From Tetracentron sinense (taxonomy: Eukaryota > Streptophyta > Magnoliopsida > Trochodendrales > Trochodendraceae), in the NCBI GenBank assembly GCA_015143295.1, contig CM026561.1:38754875-38818874 (forward strand): a stretch of DNA of 64,000 bases. The letters are read 5' to 3'. The first letter of the stretch is position 1. Each line of letters starts with the position of its first letter. Under the pieces are notes generated by a model. That model had not been told where the DNA came from. It did no database searches and worked only from the letters and a program-made list of their open reading frames with translations. Positions 23,565 through 35,700 of the stretch are shown here, piece by piece. Both the position numbers and the translations under genes were made by a program.

Positions 23565-25736
23565 TGTTAGACATGATGCCCAGAAAAGTCATTTAGATTG
23601 TTAGACTTTTATTAGTTTGATTAATAAAGATTTCTTTTTAATCTATTGTGTATTTATTATGGGTAATTGACCATGATCATGAGATGATCTATACGATATG
23701 AGATATCGATAAAGATCTATAGGATATATTGGAAGAAAGTTATGTGATTAGATTATCACATGCAGATATAACTTTCCGGTTCCTTATACCTTATATAGTC
23801 ACAACTATGGGTGAAGCTGGACACTTCACTTACATGACTATCAGAATGCTAAGATGTTCTCAATAGTTGAGATGTAGTTCTATCTCGAACTATTGTAGTG
23901 GAGACTACACATCAGCATATGAGTGCTTAAATGTACACTGACTGATTGCATTCAATGAGAGACTTCTTGCATAAACATACTATCAGATAGTTTGTCTCTC
24001 ATTCACATTGAACAGTTTCAATGATCCTTAGATTTAATGAGTTCATCTATGACTGAGCAGTACTGATCTGACTGTTTTGATTCCACCAACGTATTTTATA
24101 ACATATGAAATACAATACAGTGATAATTGGATAATCAGAAAGCTGTTCGAGTCATGATGAACTTCAAACAAGAAATCTATGCACATTAATTTGAGAGATT
24201 ATCTAAGTTCTGGGTAAGACAGTTGATTAAGTTCAAATCCTGCGCAGGTGATTTTGAAAACAAAATAAGTTTTGAAATATACTTTTATTAAAATGTATTA
24301 TACTTATAAAATGATTTTCTCAAAATGTATTTTTTATGAGAAATCGTTTTTTATGGCTTAATCATAAGTCCTGGAAACCCGGATGATTTGTAATAGGTTA
24401 TGAGTTAGATAGTATGTCAATCTCGAAGACCCATTAGAGATAATGTATTTGGAAGGATAAATCGAAGTTAAAAGTTCATGTGACGGGATCTATAATGGTT
24501 AATGTTCATACACTGAGATTCAATTGCAACATGGATATCTCACGTCACTTGCAATTCCGATGTATTTCCTGTTTAGGGTCAATGAGATAGCATTGGGTAA
24601 GTCAGGGTAAGAATGTCCCAGAGCAATTTATTGAAGTGCTCACATAAGAAATACAAGCTCAATAATTGATTAAAAGTTAATAAATTATTTAAGTGATTAA
24701 AAGTTAATCAAATAGAAGTTAATCTATAGTTTAAATTAATTGTCAATTTAAATCTAGGGATTATTTTAATAATTATTTAATTAACATAATTAAAGGGGAA
24801 ATGAGTTTGACCCATATACATAAATCCATTTAATATGGGCCAAAGCCCATGGGTTTAAACCCTAGGGTGGGACGCCCACTTTGGTAATCCTAATTGGATT
24901 AGGATTTGTTTGATTGAATAATTGTTGAAATATAATTCCTATAATTATGGAATTAAAATCCAATTGTTGGATTGCAATAAGGATGATGATAAGTTGTAAT
25001 TGGATTACAACATGGAGTGTTTAACTCCCCAAAGTTCACGCACCTTGAAGCTCACGCTCACCCTTGTGTAGGGTTTCCTAGTTTGACTAAGATTCTTTAT
25101 TTGAGTTGGATGTTGACTTATCCCTTTTAATTAATGAATTCTCTTTTAATAGAGACTCTTTAATTAGTAGGATTACTATAACTAAAGTAGTTGTAGATTA
25201 AGTAGGAGTTTAATTAATTAATAGTAAGAGTTATTATTAATTAATAATTCTTACTAGATAAGATCAAGTTGAAGTATGATTAAGATATGATCCTAGTCTA
25301 TAAATACCCCAACACCCTAGACCATTAAGCACTTTTTCCATAATTTTTTCTCTCCTCTCCTCTCTCTCTCCAAACCGTGAGCCCTAGGGGATACCCCTAG
25401 GGATTTTCGTGAGCTTCATTGGTGGTGCAAGTTGGGTTTTGCTTTTCTAGGGTTTTGAACCTTAGTACTTTTGGTGATAGAAGGTCTACACATTACTCCA
25501 TTTTCTTCTTCTTGCTTCTATAATTTCAAAGGAGATTCTAAAGCCTCGTGAGGATAGCGAAGAACAAAGGATCGAACTTCTAGTATTTTTTCGGAGAAAT
25601 CTTTACAAAGAGTTCTGACGGTTTGAGTGGATTAAGCTTCACCGGTAAACATCATTCACCGAGGTGATATGATTAAACTCTTAGATAGTTTTTGATGCTT
25701 TCTATGGTGTTAAGATCTAGGGATCCAGTTTCCGCA
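23565..25736 (+). mobile_element. Candidate large solo LTR or LTR-retrotransposon remnant
   Basis: The block starts TGTTAGACATGATGCC and has a promoter-like TATAAATACC (about 25301). This is followed by a CT-rich leader-like stretch and a region ending near GATCCAGTTTCCGCA. That layout (TG start, TATA box, CA end) resembles a long LTR. No protein domains, partner LTR, primer-binding site or target duplication were found. A diverged non-coding repeat of another kind is equally possible. Confidence 0.35.
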
Positions 25737-25797
25737 TAATTTTTATCCAGATCCCCCTTCATTATATTCATGTCTCTTCATTTACTTCTTAGGTTTT

Positions 25798-26025
25798 ATT
25801 ATCATCAAATAATCATTCACTAATTTCTATTGGTTTACCTCCTAATTATTATTTGCAAATTATGTATGGGTTATGTTATTGCCATCTAAATAATGTTCAC
25901 CAATTGCCTATTGGTCTACCTCTTAATTATCATTAGTGTATATGGGTTTATTTCTTATGTGATTGTCATCTAAATAATGTTCACCAATTTTCTATTGGTC
26001 TACCTCTTAATTCCCATTAGCGATC
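25798..26025. repeat. Three-copy ~83-bp tandem repeat
   Basis: Copies start near 25798, 25879 and 25963. They share CATCTAAATAATGTTCACC, TATTGGTCTACCTC and TTAATT..CATTAG. The first copy is the most diverged. Confidence 0.75.
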
Positions 26026-26029
26026 TATA

Positions 26030-27270
26030 TATTTGAAACGGGGATAATCATGCCTTTTTGCAGTTTCTATATTGTAAAGGAACATCGGTTTCAAACAGGC
26101 GCATCGATCGCTTAACTTTCGTCTCTTTATACGTCCGTCAAAACACCATCCCCTTTTATTTTCCAACAAATTCTCTAACTCGCCTCTCTACCACACTATC
26201 GCTACTTCCTATTAATGAAAGAAGAAACAAGAGCAAAGAGGGAAAAAAATTGGTGGCTGCAGCATTCGTTGCTCAACCAGATGCGTAGGTGGTCATTCAT
26301 TCACAAGGTTTATGTGCAGGTTAGTTTTAATTTTTATTTATTTATTATGTTTTCTTTTTACTGTCGGGATAAAACAAAAAATGAATATTTTACTGCTCCA
26401 CCGATGTATTCAGATCCAGTAGAAAAAATTGCCGACTCCACCGGAAAAGTTGCGCTCATGCATGGGCTAGCAATTTCTGTCGGAGTTGACCGAGAAGCCG
26501 AAGATCTTACTTGAAACGAAGATAATCTTCCTCCTCGATAATCATGGCCAAAGAACTCGAGTTCTCATTTGAAACGGATCCGACCCATTTTCTCTTCTCA
26601 TCGTTACCATTAGTTGATGTTTTCAGGATAAACACCCTTCAGATTCATCCTCCCTTATTTGATCAGGCGAGTCATTGAGATTCCACATTCTACCATCTTA
26701 TGGTCTCTATAAGATCGAAGATGCTCATTAACTCCTCTGATCTTTTCTTAGGTCAACAAAAAAGAAGCTAAAATCACGTAAGATCATCTCCACCCCATCA
26801 AGGCCGGAATTTGAATTATATTTTGATAAAAGATCTATCTTTCTCTCTAAAATATATATGTTTTCAGTACAGTTTCTCTTCAGTCAGGCCTAGACTAATC
26901 AAAACAAAGACCTAAGACTAAGAGCAGTGCTGCAAATAAATGTGCTCAATATCTTCTTCACCAACTGTGGTAAAGATTCACTCACCCATTGGGTTAAGCA
27001 ATATAATTAACCTTAGTTTTTAGGACAATGAATAAATCTTCTTTAATTTAATTAAGCTTAATCAGGTTTAAAAGATTGTTAAAATGGACATGAGGACACA
27101 GTGGTAAGTTAAGCACGACCCGGGTACACTAATCATTAATCGATCTGAAACGGATATGCGGAGGTGGTCCTGCTTATTTTTTTTCCTTGCAAGTAAATAG
27201 ATTAAACTACACATTTTTCATGAGCTTAGTCTCTCTCCTTCTCATTCTCTCTTCAAAATATCTTCTCTTA
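26030..27270. other. Non-coding stretch, nothing firmly recognised
   Basis: Short + strand ORFs (26.06-26.51 kb) show no family motif. Bases 26960-27060 carry a degraded arm of the TTAACC/GGTTAA MITE family. Confidence 0.4.
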
Positions 27271-27279
27271 AAATGGCAG

Positions 27280-27710
27280 CATAGAAGGTATTGCCAAGGA
27301 GGGGATGCCAAGGAAGCCTATGTTCATGGATTCATGGATCTAATGAATTGTGGGTTTCAGCCCAATGGGGTGACCACGTACGGTTAATGTAACATCTGCA
27401 GTCTGCATTGCGGAAACTTGGGGGACTTGATGAACTTATCTCTTCAACTATATAAAATTGTCTTCCAAAGAAAAACCTTAGAAAATTGAATATTTTGATG
27501 TAAAATTCGTTGATATGCATGTATGGAAAGTATGGTCGAATGGACCTTGCAAGTAGTGTCTTAGCAAAGATGGCTCAATGTAATGTGTGGTCCTAGATGT
27601 TACTTCGATACGATGAATAACTTATATGGGATATGGGTGAATGTTGGAACACCTTGAGTGAGCAGGATTGCTTGAGGAGGCAAGGGAGTTGAAGGGTATG
27701 AAAAACCCAT
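27280..27710 (+). pseudogene. Pentatricopeptide-repeat (PPR) protein remnant
   Basis: Pieces of PPR repeats appear in several + frames. They are QGGDAKEA with LMNCGFQPNGVTTYG (about 27296-27386), then HCGNLGDLMNLSLQL, then MYGKYGRMDLASSVLAKMAQ (about 27516-27577), then AGLLEEARELKGMK (about 27660-27702). GFxPNxVTYxTLI, MYGKCGRMxxAxxVFxxM and AGLLEEAxEL are standard PPR phrases. Stops and frame changes between the blocks show that it is not a working gene. PPR proteins normally bind organellar RNA. Confidence 0.7.
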
Positions 27711-27789
27711 CCCATCCCATCCCATCCCAAGGCCAAGTTTGGTCAGTTGAAGTTTGGTCGCCCCTACCATCAGTCCATCACCCATCTGA

Positions 27790-28754
27790 GGGTTAGCTTA
27801 TAACAGTCTGGGCGAAGCCAGAAATTTTTCTTTGGGGGGCCAAAATACATGTATTGAAAAAATTAATTGTTTTGTGAAAAAAGATTAGTTGTGCATGAAA
27901 TATTATATAGAGCCATTATATAAATAAAATTAATCATTTTTAAATTTTTTATATTATATATATAAAAAATTTACAAAATTTTGAGGGGCCAAACTTCCCA
28001 CATAGTTAAAAGTTACATTCTATGTAATTTGAGGGGCCACTATATATATATATATATATAATGGAAAATAATCACCTCCTTGGTTGGTGACGTGAGGAGG
28101 GGTATCTTGGCTCCCTTTTCTTGCCATGTGTCCTCCTTTTGACTCCCTTTTACTGTGGTTAAGATTCACTCACCCCTAGGGTTCATCCTTCCCCCCTTGG
28201 TTCTTAGAAAAATAAAATAAAAAATATTTAACCACAAGATTAAAAAAACTTAACCTGAGTTCATGACAGTTGAAGAGGCGTCTTTGTGAGAGTGAGGAGC
28301 AATAGCTCACTCCTTGCCTGTGATGCAAACTATTACTCACATAAAATTTAGATGCTATTTACATTTTAAAAAAAAACATACCTAGACATCGAATCACAGC
28401 CAAATGCGATTGAACTTGGGGAGAGTTCAATTGAAACCACATGCCAACATGTGTTCATTTTAACCTCAATTAGTTCTGATTAAGATTTACTAATCCTTGG
28501 GGTTGAACATTAGTTTTTAGAAAAAAAGAATATTAATAATTTTTTAACTATGGATAAGAATTTTAACCATGTGCGGTCCTCATTGGTCCATGGGCCAACA
28601 AAGTCAAAAGTGTGCTCCTCAATGGTCCATGCCCCATTTTTAATACCCATCAACCGTGGTTAAAATTCACTCGCTCTTAGGGTTAAGCAAACTAATCATG
28701 CCCTTATGAAATCGTTCGAGAGAATCCTGAGTGTTCTGTTTCCATAATTAAAAG
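27790..28754. other. Transposon debris
   Basis: Bases 27810-28040 begin GGGCGAAGCCAGAAATTTTT and contain GGGGCC blocks. They resemble one end of the hAT-type element at 61.37 kb, with no matching second end. There is (TA)n at 28040-28060. Bases 28130-28690 hold several single arms of the TTAACC/GGTTAA family, recognisable by CCCTAGGGTTCA and GTGGTTAAGATTCACT words. Confidence 0.5.
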
Positions 28755-29141
28755 GGCTCAGGATCCTCTCGAGTTCAAATCAGGGAGACTCTCTCCGGTT
28801 TGAACCCCTAAAGGTCGCCACGTGTCTCCTTTGACACCCCTTAACCATGGGTAAGGTTCACCCACCCCTAAGGTTCACCCATCCATCCTTCGTTTTTTTT
28901 TTTTAAAAATATTAATTCTTTTTTTAAAATTAAAAAACTGTTTTTAATATTAAAAAAACTCTGAAAACAGTTTTTTTAATTTAAAAAATAATAACTAATA
29001 TATAAAAAAAAAAATCAAGAATGGGTGAGTGAACCCTAGGGACCCATGGTTAAGGGGAGTCAAAAAGGAGACACGTGGCGACCTCTAGGGGTTCAAACCG
29101 GAGAGAGTCTTCCCTGTTTGAACTCGAGAGGATCCTGAGGC
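28755..29141. mobile_element. MULE-type MITE (387 bp), 9-bp TSD, next to the GlyRS start
   Basis: It is flanked by the perfect 9-bp duplication AATTAAAAG (28746-28754 and 29142-29150). Inverted arms of roughly 150 bp start GGCTCAGGATCCTCTCGAG on the left and end CTCGAGAGGATCCTGAGGC on the right. Inner matches are GGTTTGAACCCCTAAAGG, GTCGCCACGTGTCTCC and CACCCCTTAACCATGGGTAA. The centre is an A/T-rich palindrome. Nine-bp TSD plus long TIR means Mutator-like. The right TSD ends only 46 bp before the GlyRS ATG (29197). Confidence 0.9.
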
Positions 29142-29196
29142 AATTAAAAGATAAGAGATACCAAAGCCCTAAAACCAGTCGAATTTTATCCGGGGC

Positions 29197-29724
29197 ATGC
29201 GTTTTCTCTCTCTCGTATTCCCTTCATCCCCAAAATCCCATTCTCATCACTTATTCTCTCCCCTCCTCAACCTACGCTACAGCTACAGCTCCTCTCCTGT
29301 AGAATCTACGGTAACCCACGTCAGTAGCAGTAGCAGGTATCCGTTACACATGGACGCCGCCGAAGAAGCCCTTCGCAGAGCTCTAGCCGACAAACAAACG
29401 GCCGTTGAATTTCAAGGTACCGCTGTTAGAGATATGAAGACCGCCGGGGCGGCGAAGCCGGAGATCGACGCTGCCGTAGAAGCCTTAAACGCCTTGAAGC
29501 TTGAAAAGTCCTCGATTGAGAAGCAGCTCCAGGACGCCTTCAGTAGTAACGGCAGTAGCAGCGCCGTTAGCAGGGATGCTTTCCGACAGGCCGTCGTTAA
29601 TACACTCGAACGCCGTTTGTTCTACATCCCCTCTTTCAAGATCTATCGTGGCGTTACTGGTCTTTACGATTATGGCCCACCGGGTTGCGCCGTTAAGTCT
29701 AACGTTCTCGCCTTCTGGCGCCAG
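29197..29724 (+). CDS. GLYRS1: GlyRS exon 1 (presequence, WHEP domain, start of catalytic core)
   Basis: It encodes residues 1-176, ending ..NVLAFWRQ at donor CAG|GTAAAC, phase 0. Two candidate start codons lie in frame (29197 and 29350). Confidence 0.93.
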
Positions 29725-32700
29725 GTAAACCCATGACTCTAACCCTAACCCTAACTTGATCTGTTAATTTTAGTCTAACATGCGCTTTGGAGGGTATGCT
29801 AGTTTCATGGATCCCCTTCATATATATATATATATACTAGAATCAATAAGCCTGTGCATTTCTATTGGGATATTTTATAGTTAGCGATGCCAAATCATAG
29901 TAATTGTAATTCATCCATGGTGTATATTGAAAAAAAGAAAAAGAAAAAGTGAACTATTAAGGGTATCGGTTGCATGTTTTCTCATTTGAAAGAACCTGTA
30001 GCATCTAATACCTTAAATTATGAAAGTTACATATGAAATCAATGAATTACATGTGTACCACAATACTAATAATCTTAATGGTAGCTGTAATCGAATTACC
30101 ACTTGTGCACGTACCATATTAAATCTGAAATCTGGTTCGATAGTAATGCCCGAGTTGATTGTATACATTAACCAAAATCAATTTATTTGCTACAAATATA
30201 AAAGGTACGATATATAGAGAGTTATGTCAAAACAAACTAAGCGAATATAGAACTAATGTATGTCCAAATAGTATGAACTGTGACTACATGATTTTCAAAA
30301 CATTAGGCAACGTGCAACACTTCCCAAAGTAATCTTATGTAACATAAACTGCATCTCTTCAATAAAGTCAACTGGTTTGGATGCAACAACTGTTAGTCCT
30401 TGTATTATTGAATTTTCATAAGTTGATTGCCTTCCTCGGATGATGAACAAATGTTGCTTCCAAATAATTTTTGAAATGAAGATGTCTAGTAGCTCATCCC
30501 CATTTTCTTGCAAAATAATAAATTTCAATAATTATTCAAGACAGGAATACATGCATCATAGGTATGTGCAACAGTAGCAATTACTTTATGTAGTAATTCG
30601 TTGAGGTCATTTGTTGAACGACCAAATATTTGTGATGCTTCATCGTTAAATAAAGTCAACCATGCATTTCGTTGTGAATCTTGAACTTCTATGCTGACTC
30701 TGTACCTATATAAAGTGTTGATGGACAAAATTAATTATTATATAGCACAATTGGAGAAGTATATGTGTAATTCAAAAAATTTGGTTACCTCAGTGTTGTA
30801 TCCACACTATCCAAATTACAATGCTTGCACGCATGTGTATTATCATCAAGTATTACGGCCTTCCTATAACAATGCATGCAAGCATTATACCAAAGCGAGT
30901 GTTCAACATTGATTCTCATAATCCAAGCTTTGATTGTGTAAAATTCGACCTACATGCATTTTAATTTGGTCATATATAATATATGGAATAATAAGGAAAC
31001 TATGTATATGTACCTCTTGGTTGATTTCACAGTTTGATGTAATAACAATATCTAGAAAAACCCTTCTAGCATTATTGACAAATAGAGCATAGTTTGCATT
31101 TCCCTTGATTTGATATATTGAATTAGAACCATCTTGTGAGGAAATCCTGTTGAAAACAATAAATTATCAAAGTTGTAAACATATTTCATTAAATTTAGTG
31201 ATGAACAGGCTATATACAACGTAAGGTTGAACTGACCATGATCTCAAAGCTATTGCTTCTTCAGTTGAAGGATTTAATTCAAGCATTGATAAATTGGTAA
31301 TACAAAGATGGAGCGCTGCATTATAGTTAAATGTGATATATATTGGTAAGATTGTGGATAAATATTAAATTTGAAGTTAAAAAAATAAAGTAAACCACCT
31401 TGATAATCTTGTACACGTAGTCCCGTAGCCAGAAGTATCTGCTCATTTTGTAATCCCTGTGCTAGTAGATCTCCAATAGTTGTTGCTTGTTGTCCCCATA
31501 AGGTTAACTTCACATGTGTTCTTTGTTTGAGGACAAAATCAGTGTCAAATTCATTACAAAGACTAATGAAATATTAAAAACAATATTGGGTAGAAGAGCA
31601 TAGAGCAATATTACTCTTTGTTAGATAAGAGTACTTCATGTTTTGATGTTTGTTCTTCTTTTTTGGTCCCGATAGGATGTAATTCCTTTACATCAAGTAC
31701 GATACCGATTGCATCTGTACACATATGTTAATAGTAAAAAATTCATGAAGGATAAGTATAGAATGATCATGTCATATATGTTGCATTGATGCAGTGTTGT
31801 AGAGTTTCAAAATTTGCAAAGCGATACAATTGTCTTGAATATCATCTGAACCAATTGCAACTTCCTCAACCATTGTATTTAACATGATTCTCATTTGGAA
31901 GGGGCTTGATATGATTCTATATCAGTAATCAGCATCATCAATACTATCGCTTGAGATATAATAGATCTTCCCATTCTCAAGGGTAGAACTCATTTTATCT
32001 ATTACCTCGTCAAACATGATTACGTCGATATCGCTTTCCTGAATATTCAATACACATCAGTAAAATTATCGGAATGTAGAATACATGCAACGTAAAAAAT
32101 GGGGTAGCTCATATATGATTTAAAGCAATGATTAGTAACGGAAATCGCATAAGATAAGGGAAAATGGAATAGTGTAGGATAAGGAAAGTTACCTCATCCA
32201 GCAAGATTAACTTCAAGTAACGTTTAATCCCCCTTGGACCAATGACTTGACGTACATTCCACTTTCGTATGACTCTTGCCATTATAGTCCACCTTCGCTG
32301 ATATAGTGAAAGAGAGTTGATTGGTTGGCATCGCCTGAATTTAATTGCAATAGTGAGTATTTATTTTTTTTAAAAATAACAGAAAGGAAAACAAAAACAA
32401 TTGTAAATTATTTTGGAACTTTATGGAAATATAAAATTTTCATACCTCTTCAATCAAATTGAATAATCATTGGATTTTTGTCTGAATTTCACCAAGCACT
32501 TCTTTGTAAACAACATTACGCGTTAAGCCATTCGATTTCTCATCTTCTGGAACTATAAGTATTTTAAGACCATGACAAGACGTAACTTGTGAGATAACAA
32601 CATATAATTATCCATGTGTAAATACGGGCTTCGGTAAAAATAAACCTACTTGATTTAGTGTTTGTCCCTGACTTTTGTTTATAGTCATTGCAAAAGCAAT

Positions 32701-35700
32701 TCATATTGGAAATTGTATTCGTCTTAAGGTAAAAGGCCAATCAATACTTGTGGCTGACATAACGATTCTTGGAATGAGTACAATTTCACCTATGTTATTA
32801 CCAGTTATTATTTCTGCCTCAATTATCCGATAACTGATTTGTTTTATAATTAAGCGTGTACCATTACAAAGGCCATTAGTTTGGTTTAAGTTGCGTAATA
32901 GCATAATGAGTGTCCCTATTTTGACTTCAATACAAAGGTTTGGTAATCCACTTAATTTCAAACTGTTAAGATACTCAATTGGTTGTAATATATCTTCGGT
33001 GTTCATGTCTGCCCTTGATGGTGAATTGGAGTTTGCACTAAATAATCTTTGTACGTCTCCAAGTATTAATGCTAAAATTAAAGTGTTAATTACGTCAACG
33101 TCTTCATTCTTTGGTGTTAAAATACCTCTTTCTTGGATGTAGCTAGAATCTCTAAACTTCTCTTTAAAATGTGGAAATACAAAGCCAATTAGATCTTGCA
33201 AGCCTTGATTATGATTCTTAATAAGGAGGTCTAATGGTATTTCTATCCAGTTTCTTTCATCATTTTGCCTCATTGATATTCCTTGAACATTACCATTACC
33301 AACATCTAGAATCCATCGCGCAAATGCATTGCCGTCATGGTGTGATGAATAGTTTGCGTAGGTGACAATATAGGCATATTAGTTGTTAGTTGGAATACTT
33401 GGCAATGTGGTCAGGATCTTGATCTTAGAAAAGTTGAAGAAACAATTTCTTCTCTACCGCCTTTTGGAATTACTGGAAGGATTTGTCTTAAGTCACCCCC
33501 TAGGATTACTATTTTACCACCAAAAGGTTTATCTTCTAATCATATTTCTACTCGTGACATTAAATTCCTAAAACTACGATCAACAACATTAAAAGCATCA
33601 TGATGCATCATGGGTCCTTCATCCCATATCACTAAATCTGATTTTCTGATCAATTCAGCTAGGTTAAATTGTTGGGGAATAAAACAACTTGATATTTCAC
33701 TTGTTTGTAAAAGAATCTTGAATCTAGAATGAGCCGTACGTCCACCAGGCAAGAGGAGTGACGCAATACCTGAAGAAGCAACAACTAGAACTATTTTTTT
33801 ATGACTACGCAAATTAGCTATTAATGATTTCCACAAAAAAGTCTTTCCCGTACCTCCACTTCCATAAATGAAGAAGACACCACCTATTGAGTTTGTATAT
33901 GCGTGAGTAATCCTATTGTAAATCATCCTCTGCTCTGGATTTAATTTTCGTTGAGTATCCGCACTTTCTTCAAATAGTGAAAGTACGTCATAATTGAGTT
34001 CTTCCATAATTAACCTAATTAATGCTCATTTGGGTATTATCATAGGTTGGAAATTGCATTGATGAAAAATCTTTTAAGCTTCTCTCATTATCATTTAGGA
34101 TCTTTTCAATCTCATGAAGAACTAAATTTTCCTTATGAGCATCTGTAAGTTCAAGTGACATATCGTTTGCTTGTCTTCTATATGATAAAACTAAATCATC
34201 TGACAATGCTACCCAATGTTTAGACCATAGAGAATATGGGTTAGTAACCTCACAAAACATTAGGATTGAGACAAATAAATTTCGTAATTGTTTGCCCATA
34301 CCCCAGGTTGTGGTGGCTTACTTGATCCCATTCATTATCATCTTCTAGGAGACCAAGTGCCTTACACGCATCTTTAAATGTTGGGTGTTCGACTTCATTA
34401 ATAGTTCGCAAATCTTTGAAATTTTGTGCACCTCGAATAATATGCAAAAGCATTCGTAAGTAGTATCTCTCTCCAGACGTAGGGTGGACATAGTAAATTC
34501 TACCAATTGTTTTACCTAATTTGCGTTGCCACCATTCCTTATTTGCCTTATACCAAACCCATTGACTTGGAAATTCGGCATATGTTAAACTCCTTGCATT
34601 AGGGTAAATTTGATTTGCCAAAAACCACTCAGTTTACATTGTTTTCCTAATGCCAAAAACCACTCCTTGCGACCATTCCTTATCATGGTCGCTGAAAATC
34701 ACACTTTGTTGATTGGGCAAATGAAATTGGAGTCGTTAGACGGAAGGATAACGTTGATGCAATCTAAACTCAAATATCCACCAACATGCTTCTGATGCTG
34801 AAACATAACGACAAGATATTGTTTTATTTCATCGACATTTCTTCGAATACCTTGTTCATTAGCTTCTAAAGATTCACGGTTTTCTTCTAAGACGATTGTT
34901 GCTCGATCATGTCCCTTGTGGATATATTTATATAAAATCTATCATTATTGCATACTTCAACATTAATATGGGCATTGTACTTAATTAATAAGTCAATATT
35001 ATGAGGTATAATCCATCGATTATCGACCCAATAGTTTCTAACATTTACCTTTTGTCCATCTTGACGTAAACGGTAAAGTGGGTACCCATTATGATCAAAA
35101 CTTGAGTGTTCTCTAAAGGACTTTGGGTAATTTTTTTTGCACTTGCTGCCCACCATGCAAGGTGAGTTGAGATTTAATAAACCACATGGATCATGAATCA
35201 TAAATTTCACCGCTGTCTCGAATGCAATTGGATCTGCAACTCTATCAGGTAGTTCAGCATTAATTAAGGCATCTACAACATCAAGAGTTCGTAATTTATT
35301 ATCGTCAACCAACGTAAGAAGTATATGGGCATGTGGTAAACCATGCTTTTGAAACTCTATCACATGGATGATTGATTTCATTTGCCCAAAAATGTTTCTC
35401 GACCTAATATCATGTAGAAGTTCGTTTAACTTGATGTTAAAAACCCTAGCGACAATATCTGGCCTATTCTCTGCTCTTTGACCATTAAAATGCGATATTG
35501 CTTTAGTAATTTCTGGCCAATTGGGATTGCAAGTCATTGTAATAAAAAGATCTGGGCATCCTCCCCATCTATATATAGTCATTGCATCTTGATAATTTTG
35601 CATCATATTTCTAGGTCCTCCGATAAACGATGATGGTAGAATAAGGTGTCTTCCAATAGATGTAGCATTGTCATCTCCTATAGTTATGGCATCTTGGAGA

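Noticed and set aside
26058..26514. Overlapping + strand ORFs of 76 and 99 codons
   Set aside because: There is no recognisable family, no splice structure and no codon pattern distinguishing them from background.
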